DNA of 64,000 nt, from assembly GCF_009469765.1 (NCBI RefSeq), contig NZ_SSSQ01000011.1, positions 1 through 64,000 of the forward strand, in the 5' to 3' direction. Position 1 is the stretch's first letter; each line of letters begins with the position of its first letter. The stretch is from Dechloromonas hortensis. Lineage in GTDB: Bacteria; Pseudomonadota; Gammaproteobacteria; Burkholderiales; Rhodocyclaceae. This document shows positions 36,714-44,413 of this stretch, piece by piece. The position numbers were made by a program, and so were the translations under genes. Under the pieces are notes generated by a model that searched no databases, was not told the DNA's origin, and was given only the letters and a program-made list of their open reading frames with translations.

Positions 36714-39275
36714 TCAGGTCTGGCGGCTCGCCGCCAGCACCGCGCCCATGGCTTCGGCAGCCTGCGGTCGACCGAACAAAAAGCCCTGAAACTGATCGCA
36801 GCCGTGTGCCCGCAGATAGTCGCGCTGGGTCTCGGTTTCCACCCCCTCGGCAATCACTGACAGATCGAGCTGGTGGGCCATGGCGATCATCGCTGAGGCC
36901 AGCTTGCCGCTCGCCCCTTCTTCGCCGATTTCGCAAACGAAGGCGCGATCGATCTTTAGTGCCTGCAGCGGAAACTGGTTCAGGTAGCTCAAGGACGAAT
37001 AGCCGGTGCCGAAATCGTCGATCGCCACATCGATCTGCATCGCCCGCAATTCATGCAGCACCTCGACCGCTCGCCCGGCGTTGCGCATCAGCAGCGATTC
37101 GGTCAGTTCCAGCGTCAGCAGGTCGGGTGCCAGCCGATGGCGGGCCAGCGCCTCGGCGACCAGTTTCGGTACATCCTGCTGCGCAAACTGATGGGCCGAG
37201 ATATTGACCGCCACCGGCACCACCGGAAGGCCGGCATCGAGCCAGGCCCGCTGCTGCCGGCAGACATCGTCAATCGCCCACTGACCGAGCCCGCCGATCA
37301 GGCCGCTTTCCTCGGCCAGCGGGATGAAGCGGGCAGGTGAAATCGGGCCATGCTCGGGGTGCAGCCAGCGCATCAGCGCCTCGGCCCCGATCAGGCGGCT
37401 CGTGGCGGCATCGACCTTGGGCTGGTAATGCATCGACAACTCGCCGCGCTCCAGCGCGCCGCGCAAGTCGTTTTCCAGCAGCAGTTCACCGAGCGAGGCG
37501 CTATTGACATCGGGCGCATAGAAACGGGCCGTATTGCGCCCTTCATCCTTGGCCCGGTACATCGCGGCGTCCGCCTTGCGCAGCAACTCGGAAACGGTGA
37601 CGCCGTCGTCCGGGCAAAGCACGATCCCGGCGCTGCCGGTCACTGTCAGCGTATGGCCGGCCAGCAGGTAGGGCTGGCCCATCGCCGCCAGCAGCTTGCG
37701 GGTGACATGCATGGCGTCCTGGACCTGCTCCAGCTCGGGCAGGACGACGACGAATTCGTCGCCGCCGAGCCGCGACAGGGTGTCCGTTTCCCGCAGCACG
37801 GCCAAGCCGCGCTGGGCGGCCTGGATCAGCAGGTGGTCGCCGATTTCGTGGCCGAGCGTGTCGTTGATGTTCTTGAATCGGTCGAGATCGACAAAAACCA
37901 CCGCCGCCGGCAACTTGCTGCGCCGCGCCTTGACGATGGCCTGGGCGATCCGGTCTTCGAGCAGCAGGCGATTCGGCAGGCCGGTCAGCGCATCGTGATG
38001 CGCCAGATGCTGGATGCGCGCCTCGTTCTGCTTGCGCTCCGAAATATCGGTGAAGACGCCGATGTAGTGACTGACCGCTTCGCCATCTTCGCGCACGGCC
38101 GCCAGCGACAGCCACTCCGGATAGATGCCGCCATCCTTGCGCCGGTTCCAGATTTCGCCGTGCCACTGGCCATACTCAAGCAGTTCGGCCCACATCTGGC
38201 GATAGAACTCCGGCCCCTGGCGCCCCGAATTCAGGATGGCCGGCGTTCGGCCAAGCACCTCCTCGACGGCGTAACCGGTTATTTCGCAAAAAGCGGGGTT
38301 GACCGCAAGAATGCGCGATTGCGCGTCGGTAATCGTCATCCCTTCGGTGGCGCTGGTGAACACCCGGGCATAGAGCCGGAGTTGGGCCTCGGCCTGGCGC
38401 TGAGCCTTGAGGCGCAGGGCCAGGTCGCTCCGGTTCTTGCCGATGCGCACCACGGCATAAATGGCATAGAGCACCAGAAGCAAGGCGACGGTGTACAGCA
38501 GGCGGCGATAATTCGCGGCGATGCTCAGCGATTCGGCATGCCCGGCCGTATAGAGCCGGGTCAGTTCCTCATGCAATTGCGTGGTCGGCGAATGGATGAT
38601 GCGAAAAACCTGCTGATCGACTTCCTGCCGCCGTTCGATGATGGTGCGGGCGTGCACCAGCAGATGCGCCAGCCCGGCCGGCTCCTTGGCCAGGGACTCG
38701 GTCGGCAGCTTCTCCAGGCGTTCGAGCATGGCCATCAGCCCGACCACCGACTCGCGATCCGGCCCCTGGCCAAAACTCAGCACGGCCCGCAGGAAACGGC
38801 CGAGTTCCGGCGGCACCACTGCCCCGGCCTGCTGCAGATACAGTTCAGCGGCCTGCGGGAAATAATGCTGGGAGTTGCGCAGCACCGCATTGCTGCGCTG
38901 GAAGTGATCGATCTCGGCCTCCTTGGCCAGTTGCGCCGCCATCAGATCATTCAGTTTGGCGTTCAGCAGCGGCAGATGATCAACCGGCGTCCAGCCGGGA
39001 AAATTGAGTATCCTCGGCCGCTCTTCGCGAATTTCACGCAGATGGCGGACCAGCGCATCGTAGTTATGCACGAGATCGGAATAACTGCCCAGCACCGCCG
39101 CGTTCAGCTCGACATCCGCCTGTTCGATCCGGCGCAGTGACTGCATGTAGGAATAATGCACTTCCGGCGCCACCTCGCCGGCCCGTACGAACAGCCAGGT
39201 CAGCAATCCGAGCAGGGCCGCGCCGCCCAGACCAAGCAGCAGCCAGCGCCGGCCTCTTTCCCGTTGTGTCGTCAT
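36714..39275 (-). CDS. Membrane PAS-GGDEF-EAL protein (c-di-GMP turnover)
   Basis: The protein has 853 residues. Two membrane helices (about 11-29 and 240-258) flank a helical periplasmic sensor of about 200 residues, possibly a DAHL-type domain. PAS follows at about 295-415, then GGDEF (425-585, motif LGGDEFVVVLP intact) and EAL (600-850) with EALMRW, ELTESLLM, DDFGTGYSSL and KIDRAFV intact. Both synthesis and hydrolysis of c-di-GMP look possible. Translation from ATG 39275 overlaps the cytochrome c peroxidase stop (ATGA), so the periplasmic sensor may monitor that enzyme or its substrate. Confidence 0.92.
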   Translation of the reverse strand: MTTQRERGRRWLLLGLGGAALLGLLTWLFVRAGEVAPEVHYSYMQSLRRIEQADVELNAAVLGSYSDLVHNYDALVRHLREIREERPRILNFPGWTPVDHLPLLNAKLNDLMAAQLAKEAEIDHFQRSNAVLRNSQHYFPQAAELYLQQAGAVVPPELGRFLRAVLSFGQGPDRESVVGLMAMLERLEKLPTESLAKEPAGLAHLLVHARTIIERRQEVDQQVFRIIHSPTTQLHEELTRLYTAGHAESLSIAANYRRLLYTVALLLVLYAIYAVVRIGKNRSDLALRLKAQRQAEAQLRLYARVFTSATEGMTITDAQSRILAVNPAFCEITGYAVEEVLGRTPAILNSGRQGPEFYRQMWAELLEYGQWHGEIWNRRKDGGIYPEWLSLAAVREDGEAVSHYIGVFTDISERKQNEARIQHLAHHDALTGLPNRLLLEDRIAQAIVKARRSKLPAAVVFVDLDRFKNINDTLGHEIGDHLLIQAAQRGLAVLRETDTLSRLGGDEFVVVLPELEQVQDAMHVTRKLLAAMGQPYLLAGHTLTVTGSAGIVLCPDDGVTVSELLRKADAAMYRAKDEGRNTARFYAPDVNSASLGELLLENDLRGALERGELSMHYQPKVDAATSRLIGAEALMRWLHPEHGPISPARFIPLAEESGLIGGLGQWAIDDVCRQQRAWLDAGLPVVPVAVNISAHQFAQQDVPKLVAEALARHRLAPDLLTLELTESLLMRNAGRAVEVLHELRAMQIDVAIDDFGTGYSSLSYLNQFPLQALKIDRAFVCEIGEEGASGKLASAMIAMAHQLDLSVIAEGVETETQRDYLRAHGCDQFQGFLFGRPQAAEAMGAVLAASRQT

Positions 39276-40312
39276 TGCAGCGGCGCTCCCCGCCATTCGC
39301 CGGTCAGGCTCTTGAGAAAGGCGGCAATCGCCTGTGCATCGAGTTCCGACAGTTCGCGCCCCAACTGGTAACGCCCCATCAGCAGCACCGCCTGCTCCAG
39401 GGTCGCTACCGACCCATCGTGAAAATAAGGTGCCGTCAGCGCGACATTGCGCAGGCTCGGCACCTTGAAGACATGCTTGTCCTCGTCGCGCAGGGTGACG
39501 TTGAAACGCCCGAGATCGGCTTTGGTGATCGCACGACCGGCAAAGTAATCGCCAAGGACGCCGAACTTCTGATACATGTTGCCGCCGACCAGCGCCCCCT
39601 GGTGGCAACTGCTGCAGCCCAGTTCGCGAAAGCGCCGGTAGCCCTCGACTTCGGCCGGGTTCAAGGCCGCCTTGTCCCCCTGCAAGTAACGGTCGAAGCG
39701 CGAATTCGGGGTCTGCAGCGAGCGCTCGAAAGTGGCAATGGCATTGCTCACGTTGTTTACCGTCAGGCCATCCGGATAGGCGCGCCGGAAAGCAGCCTGC
39801 AACTCCTCATCCTGCACCAGGCGAGCGAGCACCTGCGGCCAGTTGCTGCCCATTTCCAGGGGATTATGCACCGGCCCCGCCACCTGCTCTTCCAGCGTCA
39901 GCGCCCGACCATCCCAGAACAGGGCCATGCTCAGGCCGCTGTTGAAGACGCTGGGCGCGTTGATCTCGCCGACGGCACCGCCGATACCGATGGAAAACGG
40001 CCGGCCATCGGCACCACCGCGCTTCAGATCGTGACAGGAGACGCAAGCCAGCGTCTGGTCAGCGGAAAAGCGCTTGTCGCTGAATAGCCGCTCGCCCAGG
40101 GCGACCCGCTCGGCCGAGAGAACGGGCAAGTCCGGCAAGGGCAAGATGGGCTCAACGGCATCCGCCGTCGAGGCTGGAATGCTGCGTTCGACGCCTTCGC
40201 TGCTTTGATGGCTGTAAGGCACCAGCAGGGAGGCAAGACTTGAAGCAATAACGAGAACGGGAATGACGAGCAGCAAACGCCTGCTCAAGGGGGGTTTTGA
40301 TTTTTCTGGCAC
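39272..40312 (-). CDS. Di-heme cytochrome c peroxidase (MauG/CcpA family)
   Basis: The 346-residue protein has an N-terminal membrane anchor or signal (SRRLLLVIPVLVIASSLASLL) and two heme sites, CVSCH near residue 90 and CSSCH near 230, with the PYFHDGS motif in the second domain. It reduces peroxide in the periplasm using cytochrome c electrons. The GTG at 40312 is preferred, with AGGAC upstream; a TTG at 40342 would add ten residues. It is sandwiched between two c-di-GMP enzymes in one minus-strand transcript. Confidence 0.9.
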   Translation of the reverse strand: MPEKSKPPLSRRLLLVIPVLVIASSLASLLVPYSHQSSEGVERSIPASTADAVEPILPLPDLPVLSAERVALGERLFSDKRFSADQTLACVSCHDLKRGGADGRPFSIGIGGAVGEINAPSVFNSGLSMALFWDGRALTLEEQVAGPVHNPLEMGSNWPQVLARLVQDEELQAAFRRAYPDGLTVNNVSNAIATFERSLQTPNSRFDRYLQGDKAALNPAEVEGYRRFRELGCSSCHQGALVGGNMYQKFGVLGDYFAGRAITKADLGRFNVTLRDEDKHVFKVPSLRNVALTAPYFHDGSVATLEQAVLLMGRYQLGRELSELDAQAIAAFLKSLTGEWRGAPLQ

Positions 40313-40360
40313 CAGTGTCCTGCAATTCTCTGCCGGCGACAAAACTCGCCCGGCAACAAC

Positions 40361-41383
40361 TCAAGCGGCCTCGATGACGCAATTCTTGCCGCGCCGCTTG
40401 GCTTCATAAGTGGCCTCGTCGGCCCGATGGATGAAGGAAGCCTCGCCTTCACCCCGTACATATTCGGCGACGCCGATACTGACCGTACAACCGGCCAGTT
40501 CGGCATCGTTGGCCAGCTCCGCCTGGCTGGCGACGCGCTCGCGCAAGCGCTCGGCAAACAAACGGGCGGCAACCGCATCGGCCTCCGGCAACAGGACGAC
40601 GAACTCCTCGCCGCCATAGCGGAAAGCGCTGTCCGTGCTGCGCAGCGACTCGCCGATCAAATGAGCCAGCCCCTGCAGAACCTTGTCGCCTTCGAGATGG
40701 CCCCGCGTATCGTTGATCTGTTTGAAGTTATCGCAATCGATGACCAGCACCGACAACGGCCGGGCGTAGCGGTCGGCCCGATCCAGTTCGACGTGCAGGC
40801 ATTGGTGCAGGTGGCGACGATTGAACAGCCCGGTCAGCGGATCGGTGACGCTGAGCACGCGGTAACGCTCCTCGCTCTCACGCAGCGCCTCCTCGGCCCG
40901 CCGGCGGTCCGTCACATCCTGCAAGGTTTCGATGGCGCCGATCACCCGACCGTCCGCGTCGCGCAGCGGAGCAGCCGTAAAGTACAACCAGCGGCCACCC
41001 TGGCCGAAGGCCGGGAAGAAATCCTCGGCTTCGAAGGCCCCTTCGATCAGCGCCGAGCGACTGTATTTACCGTGGTAGAACTGGTCAACCGCGCCTTCGA
41101 GGGCACCGCTGACGATCAAATCCGCCATGATCGGTCGCGGGTGATCGTAGAAGGCGCGCCACTGCTCGGAATGGCCGATCATCTCGGCCGCCGGCACCCC
41201 GGTCAGGACGGCGCAGGCACGGTTCCAGTGGGTGACCCGGTGCTGGTCGTCGATGACGAAACTGGCCACCGGATTGCCTTCGACAATCTGGGAGAGAACG
41301 AGATTATCCCCACGGGTTATCAGTGCCACAGAAGCGCAGCCTTCTCTGTCGGTTAGAATTTGTTTTCCTTGAATATCCATCAT
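40361..41383 (-). CDS. PAS-GGDEF diguanylate cyclase
   Basis: The protein has 340 residues. A PAS domain (about 30-160) is followed by a GGDEF domain (about 180-340) with active motif GGEEF and an inhibition site RSTD five residues before it. No membrane helix or signal is seen, so it is cytoplasmic. It is first in the block with the cytochrome c peroxidase and the PAS-GGDEF-EAL protein, 48 bp upstream of the peroxidase. Tandem ATG codons at 41383 and 41380 leave the start uncertain by one residue. Confidence 0.9.
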   Translation of the reverse strand: MMDIQGKQILTDREGCASVALITRGDNLVLSQIVEGNPVASFVIDDQHRVTHWNRACAVLTGVPAAEMIGHSEQWRAFYDHPRPIMADLIVSGALEGAVDQFYHGKYSRSALIEGAFEAEDFFPAFGQGGRWLYFTAAPLRDADGRVIGAIETLQDVTDRRRAEEALRESEERYRVLSVTDPLTGLFNRRHLHQCLHVELDRADRYARPLSVLVIDCDNFKQINDTRGHLEGDKVLQGLAHLIGESLRSTDSAFRYGGEEFVVLLPEADAVAARLFAERLRERVASQAELANDAELAGCTVSIGVAEYVRGEGEASFIHRADEATYEAKRRGKNCVIEAA

Positions 41384-41420
41384 TCCGGCTTGCCTGACAA
41401 TCCTGAAAAAGCCTTAAATC

Positions 41421-42053
41421 GTGAAAAAAGCCGCCATCGAAGCCTTTTACAGCCGCCTTGCCGAAAGCAATCCGGCGCCGACAACGGAACTGCATTACAG
41501 CAGCCCCTTCCAGTTGCTGATCGCCGTCATCCTGTCGGCCCAGGCGACTGACGTCGGCGTCAACAAGGCGACGGCCCGCCTTTTTCCACTCGCCCCGACG
41601 CCGGAGACGATGGCCGCCCTCGGCGAGGAAGGCCTGACCGAATACATCAAGACCATCGGCCTCTACCGCACCAAGGCCAAAAACGTCATCGCCACCTGCC
41701 GCATCCTGCTCGCCGAGCACGCCGGCCAAGTGCCGACCGAGCGCGCCGCATTGGAAGCCTTGCCCGGTGTCGGCCGCAAGACGGCCAACGTCGTTCTCAA
41801 TACCGCCTTCGGCCAGCCGACCATCGCCGTCGATACACACATCTTCCGGCTCGGCAACCGAACCGGCCTGGCGCCGGGCAAGACCGTGCTCGAAGTCGAG
41901 CAGAAACTGCTCCGCGTCACGCCCGAGCAATACAAGAAAGACGCCCATCACTGGCTGATCCTGCATGGCCGTTACATCTGCAAGGCCCGCAAGCCGGAAT
42001 GCGGGCGCTGCGTCGTCGCCGACCTCTGCACCTTCAAGGGCAAGGCCCTGTGA
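41421..42053 (+). CDS. nth: Endonuclease III
   Basis: The 210-residue base-excision-repair glycosylase/lyase has the helix-hairpin-helix LPGVGRKTANVVLNTAFG with catalytic Lys and, just after, VDTHIFRLGNR with catalytic Asp. The C-terminal 4Fe-4S motif C-x6-C-x2-C-x5-C is CKARKPECGRCVVADLC. It removes oxidised pyrimidines. It starts with GTG at 41421 without a strong ribosome site and overlaps the next gene by GTGA. Confidence 0.96.
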   Translation: MKKAAIEAFYSRLAESNPAPTTELHYSSPFQLLIAVILSAQATDVGVNKATARLFPLAPTPETMAALGEEGLTEYIKTIGLYRTKAKNVIATCRILLAEHAGQVPTERAALEALPGVGRKTANVVLNTAFGQPTIAVDTHIFRLGNRTGLAPGKTVLEVEQKLLRVTPEQYKKDAHHWLILHGRYICKARKPECGRCVVADLCTFKGKAL

Positions 42054-43126
42054 AAGCCGGCAGCGGCCTGGCCAGCGGCCCACACCCGGCGCCCGAACTG
42101 GCCAGCCAGGCCGTTCGCCAGGCCCTCGCCGCGGCCGGCCTGGAGCGTGCTGCGGCCGTCATCCTGTTCCTGAGCCGCGAGTTCAGCCGCCAGGCACAAC
42201 CCGCCATCCTGGCCGCCGCCCGTACCGCCGGTTGCCTGCAGGTCTTTGGCGGTACGGCCAGCGGTTTGTTTACCGAATGCGGCTGGCTGCTCGACCAGCC
42301 CGGTGCCGCAGCCCTGGTTCTCGAAAATGCCGAGCCGGTGCTGCCCGCAGCGCCGATCGTCTCGTTCAGCGGCCACACCACCCTTCCCTTTGCCTGGCAG
42401 GTTGGCCCAGCGCGCCTCGGCCTGCTCGACACCGACGCCGCCGTCTGGGCGCACGGCCGGCTGGCTGCCGACGGCTGTGCCGAAGTCCGCCTGCCCGGCC
42501 AGACCCGCCTGGCGGTTTCGCCGGGCCTGCGTCGGCTCGGCGAGGCCCAGCGCATCGATGCAACGCGCGGCTACGACATTTGCCGCTGCGCCGGCCAGAC
42601 GGCGCTGGCCAGCCTGCAGCGCAACCTGCCGGCCGAATTGCGCGACAGCATTCCGCTGCACCAGATCGTCGCCCTGCGCCGCCCCGACCTGCCGGGCATC
42701 CCCATCCTGTCGGCCAATGCCGATGGTTCGCTGAGTCTGGCCGAGGCGCTGAGCGAGGGCGAAACGATCACCTGGGCTATACGCCAGCCGCTGGCCGCCG
42801 AGCAGGACATGCGGCAGGCGCTTAGTGCTGCGACCATAGAGATAACGGCTGGCCCTGCAACCATAGAAACAACGGCTGGCCCTAGGGTCGACGTGCAAAA
42901 AGAGGGAATTTTCCAGCCGGATTGCGGCCTGATGTTCTCCTGCATCGGCCGCGGCCCGCTGTTCTACGGCGACGATGATCGCGACCTGCTCGCCTTCCGC
43001 CAGCAGTTTCCCGACACCCCGTTGCTTGGTGCCTACGGCAGCGGCCAGATTGCCCCGGCCGGCGCTCAAAACCGGCTGTTCCACAATTCCGTCATCACTC
43101 TACTTATTGAAGGCAAGCATGTTTAA
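42050..43126 (+). CDS. FIST-domain signal-transduction protein
   Basis: The 358-residue protein shows FIST N-like (residues 25-200; VFGGTASGLFTECGW) and FIST C-like (about 205-350; SCIGRGPLFYGDDDRD, LLGAYGSGQIAP) regions. FIST domains are predicted small-ligand sensors, possibly for amino acids. No output domain is attached. The join between the halves contains a tandem 9-residue repeat ATIEITAGP / ATIETTAGP (42830-42883), probably a recent DNA duplication. GTG 42050 overlaps the nth stop, and the gene overlaps the DUF1841 gene by 8 bases. Confidence 0.8.
   Translation: MKAGSGLASGPHPAPELASQAVRQALAAAGLERAAAVILFLSREFSRQAQPAILAAARTAGCLQVFGGTASGLFTECGWLLDQPGAAALVLENAEPVLPAAPIVSFSGHTTLPFAWQVGPARLGLLDTDAAVWAHGRLAADGCAEVRLPGQTRLAVSPGLRRLGEAQRIDATRGYDICRCAGQTALASLQRNLPAELRDSIPLHQIVALRRPDLPGIPILSANADGSLSLAEALSEGETITWAIRQPLAAEQDMRQALSAATIEITAGPATIETTAGPRVDVQKEGIFQPDCGLMFSCIGRGPLFYGDDDRDLLAFRQQFPDTPLLGAYGSGQIAPAGAQNRLFHNSVITLLIEGKHV
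42830..42883 (+). repeat. Two-copy 27-bp tandem repeat inside the FIST gene
   Basis: Two adjacent 27-bp units differ at three or four positions and keep the reading frame, adding nine residues. They lie in the linker between the FIST halves, where length changes are tolerated. Confidence 0.8.
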
Positions 43127-43550
43127 CCCGTCACGCGAGCAAGTTCGTCGTTTCTTCTGCGACGCCTGGAAGAAACACCTGGAGCGCCTGCCGCTGGTCG
43201 GCGCCGAAGTCACCGCCGCCGATCTCGCCGTCCGCCATCCGGAATACCACGCCCTGCTCGCCGACAGCGCCGGCGCCGTGGAGCAGGAATGGGCACCGGA
43301 AGCCGGCCAGATGAATCCCTTCCTGCACCTTTCGCTGCACCTTGCCATCCACGAACAGATCAGCATCGACCAGCCGCCGGGCATCCGCGCTGCCTTCGAC
43401 AGCCTGCGCAGCCGGATGGACCCGCACGATGCCGAGCATGTGCTGCTCGAATGTCTCGGTGAAACCATCTGGCGCGCCCAGCGCGAGGGCGGCCCGATGG
43501 ATGCGCTGGCCTATGTCGACGCGGTGCGCCGCAAGGCCAGCCTGCTCTAG
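43119..43550 (+). CDS. DUF1841 family protein
   Basis: The 143-residue helical protein matches the DUF1841 family in length and pattern (MFNPSREQVRRFF, then HPEYHALLAD, then NPFLHLSLHLAIHEQISIDQP and HDAEHVLLECLGETIWRAQR). The conserved His and Glu residues might bind metal, but the function is unknown. ATG 43119 follows GAAGG and overlaps the FIST gene end by 8 bases, so nth, the FIST gene and this gene form one operon. Confidence 0.85.
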   Translation: MFNPSREQVRRFFCDAWKKHLERLPLVGAEVTAADLAVRHPEYHALLADSAGAVEQEWAPEAGQMNPFLHLSLHLAIHEQISIDQPPGIRAAFDSLRSRMDPHDAEHVLLECLGETIWRAQREGGPMDALAYVDAVRRKASLL

Positions 43551-43560
43551 GCGGCCGGCT

Positions 43561-44334
43561 TTATTGCGGCAGGCAGTAGTGGGCCTGGGTCATCAGATCG
43601 ACGCCGCACTCGACGCCCTCGACCCAGCTGATGAAGTCGTTGACCGCAGCCTTGCCGGCAAAACGACTGCCGTGCTGCGGCACGATCTGCTCGATATCGA
43701 GCTGGCGGACCATGTTGGCCCAAAACCGGGCCACCTTGCGCGACACGATGTAGCGCCGATGAAAGCCTTCCATGAAACGGACATGGCTGGCGAAATCGCT
43801 GACCGGCTCGGCGGCCAGTTCGTGCGGCACCATTGAGGCGCCGAGGTCGCCGGAAAAGAGGATCTTGGCGATCGGGTCGTAAAACTGGAAATTCCCTTCG
43901 GAGTGCAGGAAGTGGGCCGGCAAGGCGATGATCTTGCACTGGCCGAGGGCAATCTGCGCGCCCTGGTCGGGAATGCCGACGATGCGACCGGAAATGTCCT
44001 TGCCGTTGGTGAAATGCGGCACGAAGCGGGTCCACAGATTCGAAATCAGCACCTTGCAGTGCGAGGCGATGAACCACTTGTTGACCGAGGCGATGATGTC
44101 CGGGTCGGGATGCGAGGCCAGGATGTAGTCGAGATCACGCGACGGGAAATACTGCTGCATGTCCATCAGCAGCCCCGAGTAGGTCATGTTGCCGCCGGGG
44201 TCGATCAGCGCGCCGTGACCATGATCGGCGATCAGGAACTGGTTGGACTGAACAGCGCCGGCCGGCGAGTCATCAACCAGATCGTAAAACGCATGAACGA
44301 TGTGTTTTCCATCGTTGAAAAGCTCGACAGCCAT
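43561..44334 (-). CDS. ODP-type metallo-beta-lactamase-fold protein (diiron oxygen binding)
   Basis: The 257-residue protein has the beta-lactamase fold related to flavodiiron proteins but without a flavodoxin domain. The metal motif reads ASHPDPDIIAS near residue 73, with further ligands in LPAHFLHSEGNF, SGDLGAS and VPQHGSRF. The HxDPD form is typical of ODP proteins, diiron oxygen-binding sensors. It stands alone with its own 79-bp AT-rich upstream region, so it may sense oxygen or nitric oxide, perhaps for chemotaxis. Enzyme activity cannot be excluded. Confidence 0.85.
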   Translation of the reverse strand: MAVELFNDGKHIVHAFYDLVDDSPAGAVQSNQFLIADHGHGALIDPGGNMTYSGLLMDMQQYFPSRDLDYILASHPDPDIIASVNKWFIASHCKVLISNLWTRFVPHFTNGKDISGRIVGIPDQGAQIALGQCKIIALPAHFLHSEGNFQFYDPIAKILFSGDLGASMVPHELAAEPVSDFASHVRFMEGFHRRYIVSRKVARFWANMVRQLDIEQIVPQHGSRFAGKAAVNDFISWVEGVECGVDLMTQAHYCLPQ

Positions 44335-44413
44335 AATGACCCCTTTGCGAAGAGGGTGACATTATCTACACACTACGGCGTTTTACCTAATCAAAAAGAA
44401 CTATTTTCCCTAA

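Noticed and set aside
36755..36772. Copy of the TGCGGTCGACC element at the end of the GGDEF-EAL gene
   Set aside because: It encodes the conserved LFGRPQ segment of EAL domains, so codon choice explains it; not counted as a dispersed repeat.
44335..44413. FNR-type box upstream of the ODP gene
   Set aside because: One TTGAT half-site is present on the minus strand but the partner half matches only 3 of 5 bases.
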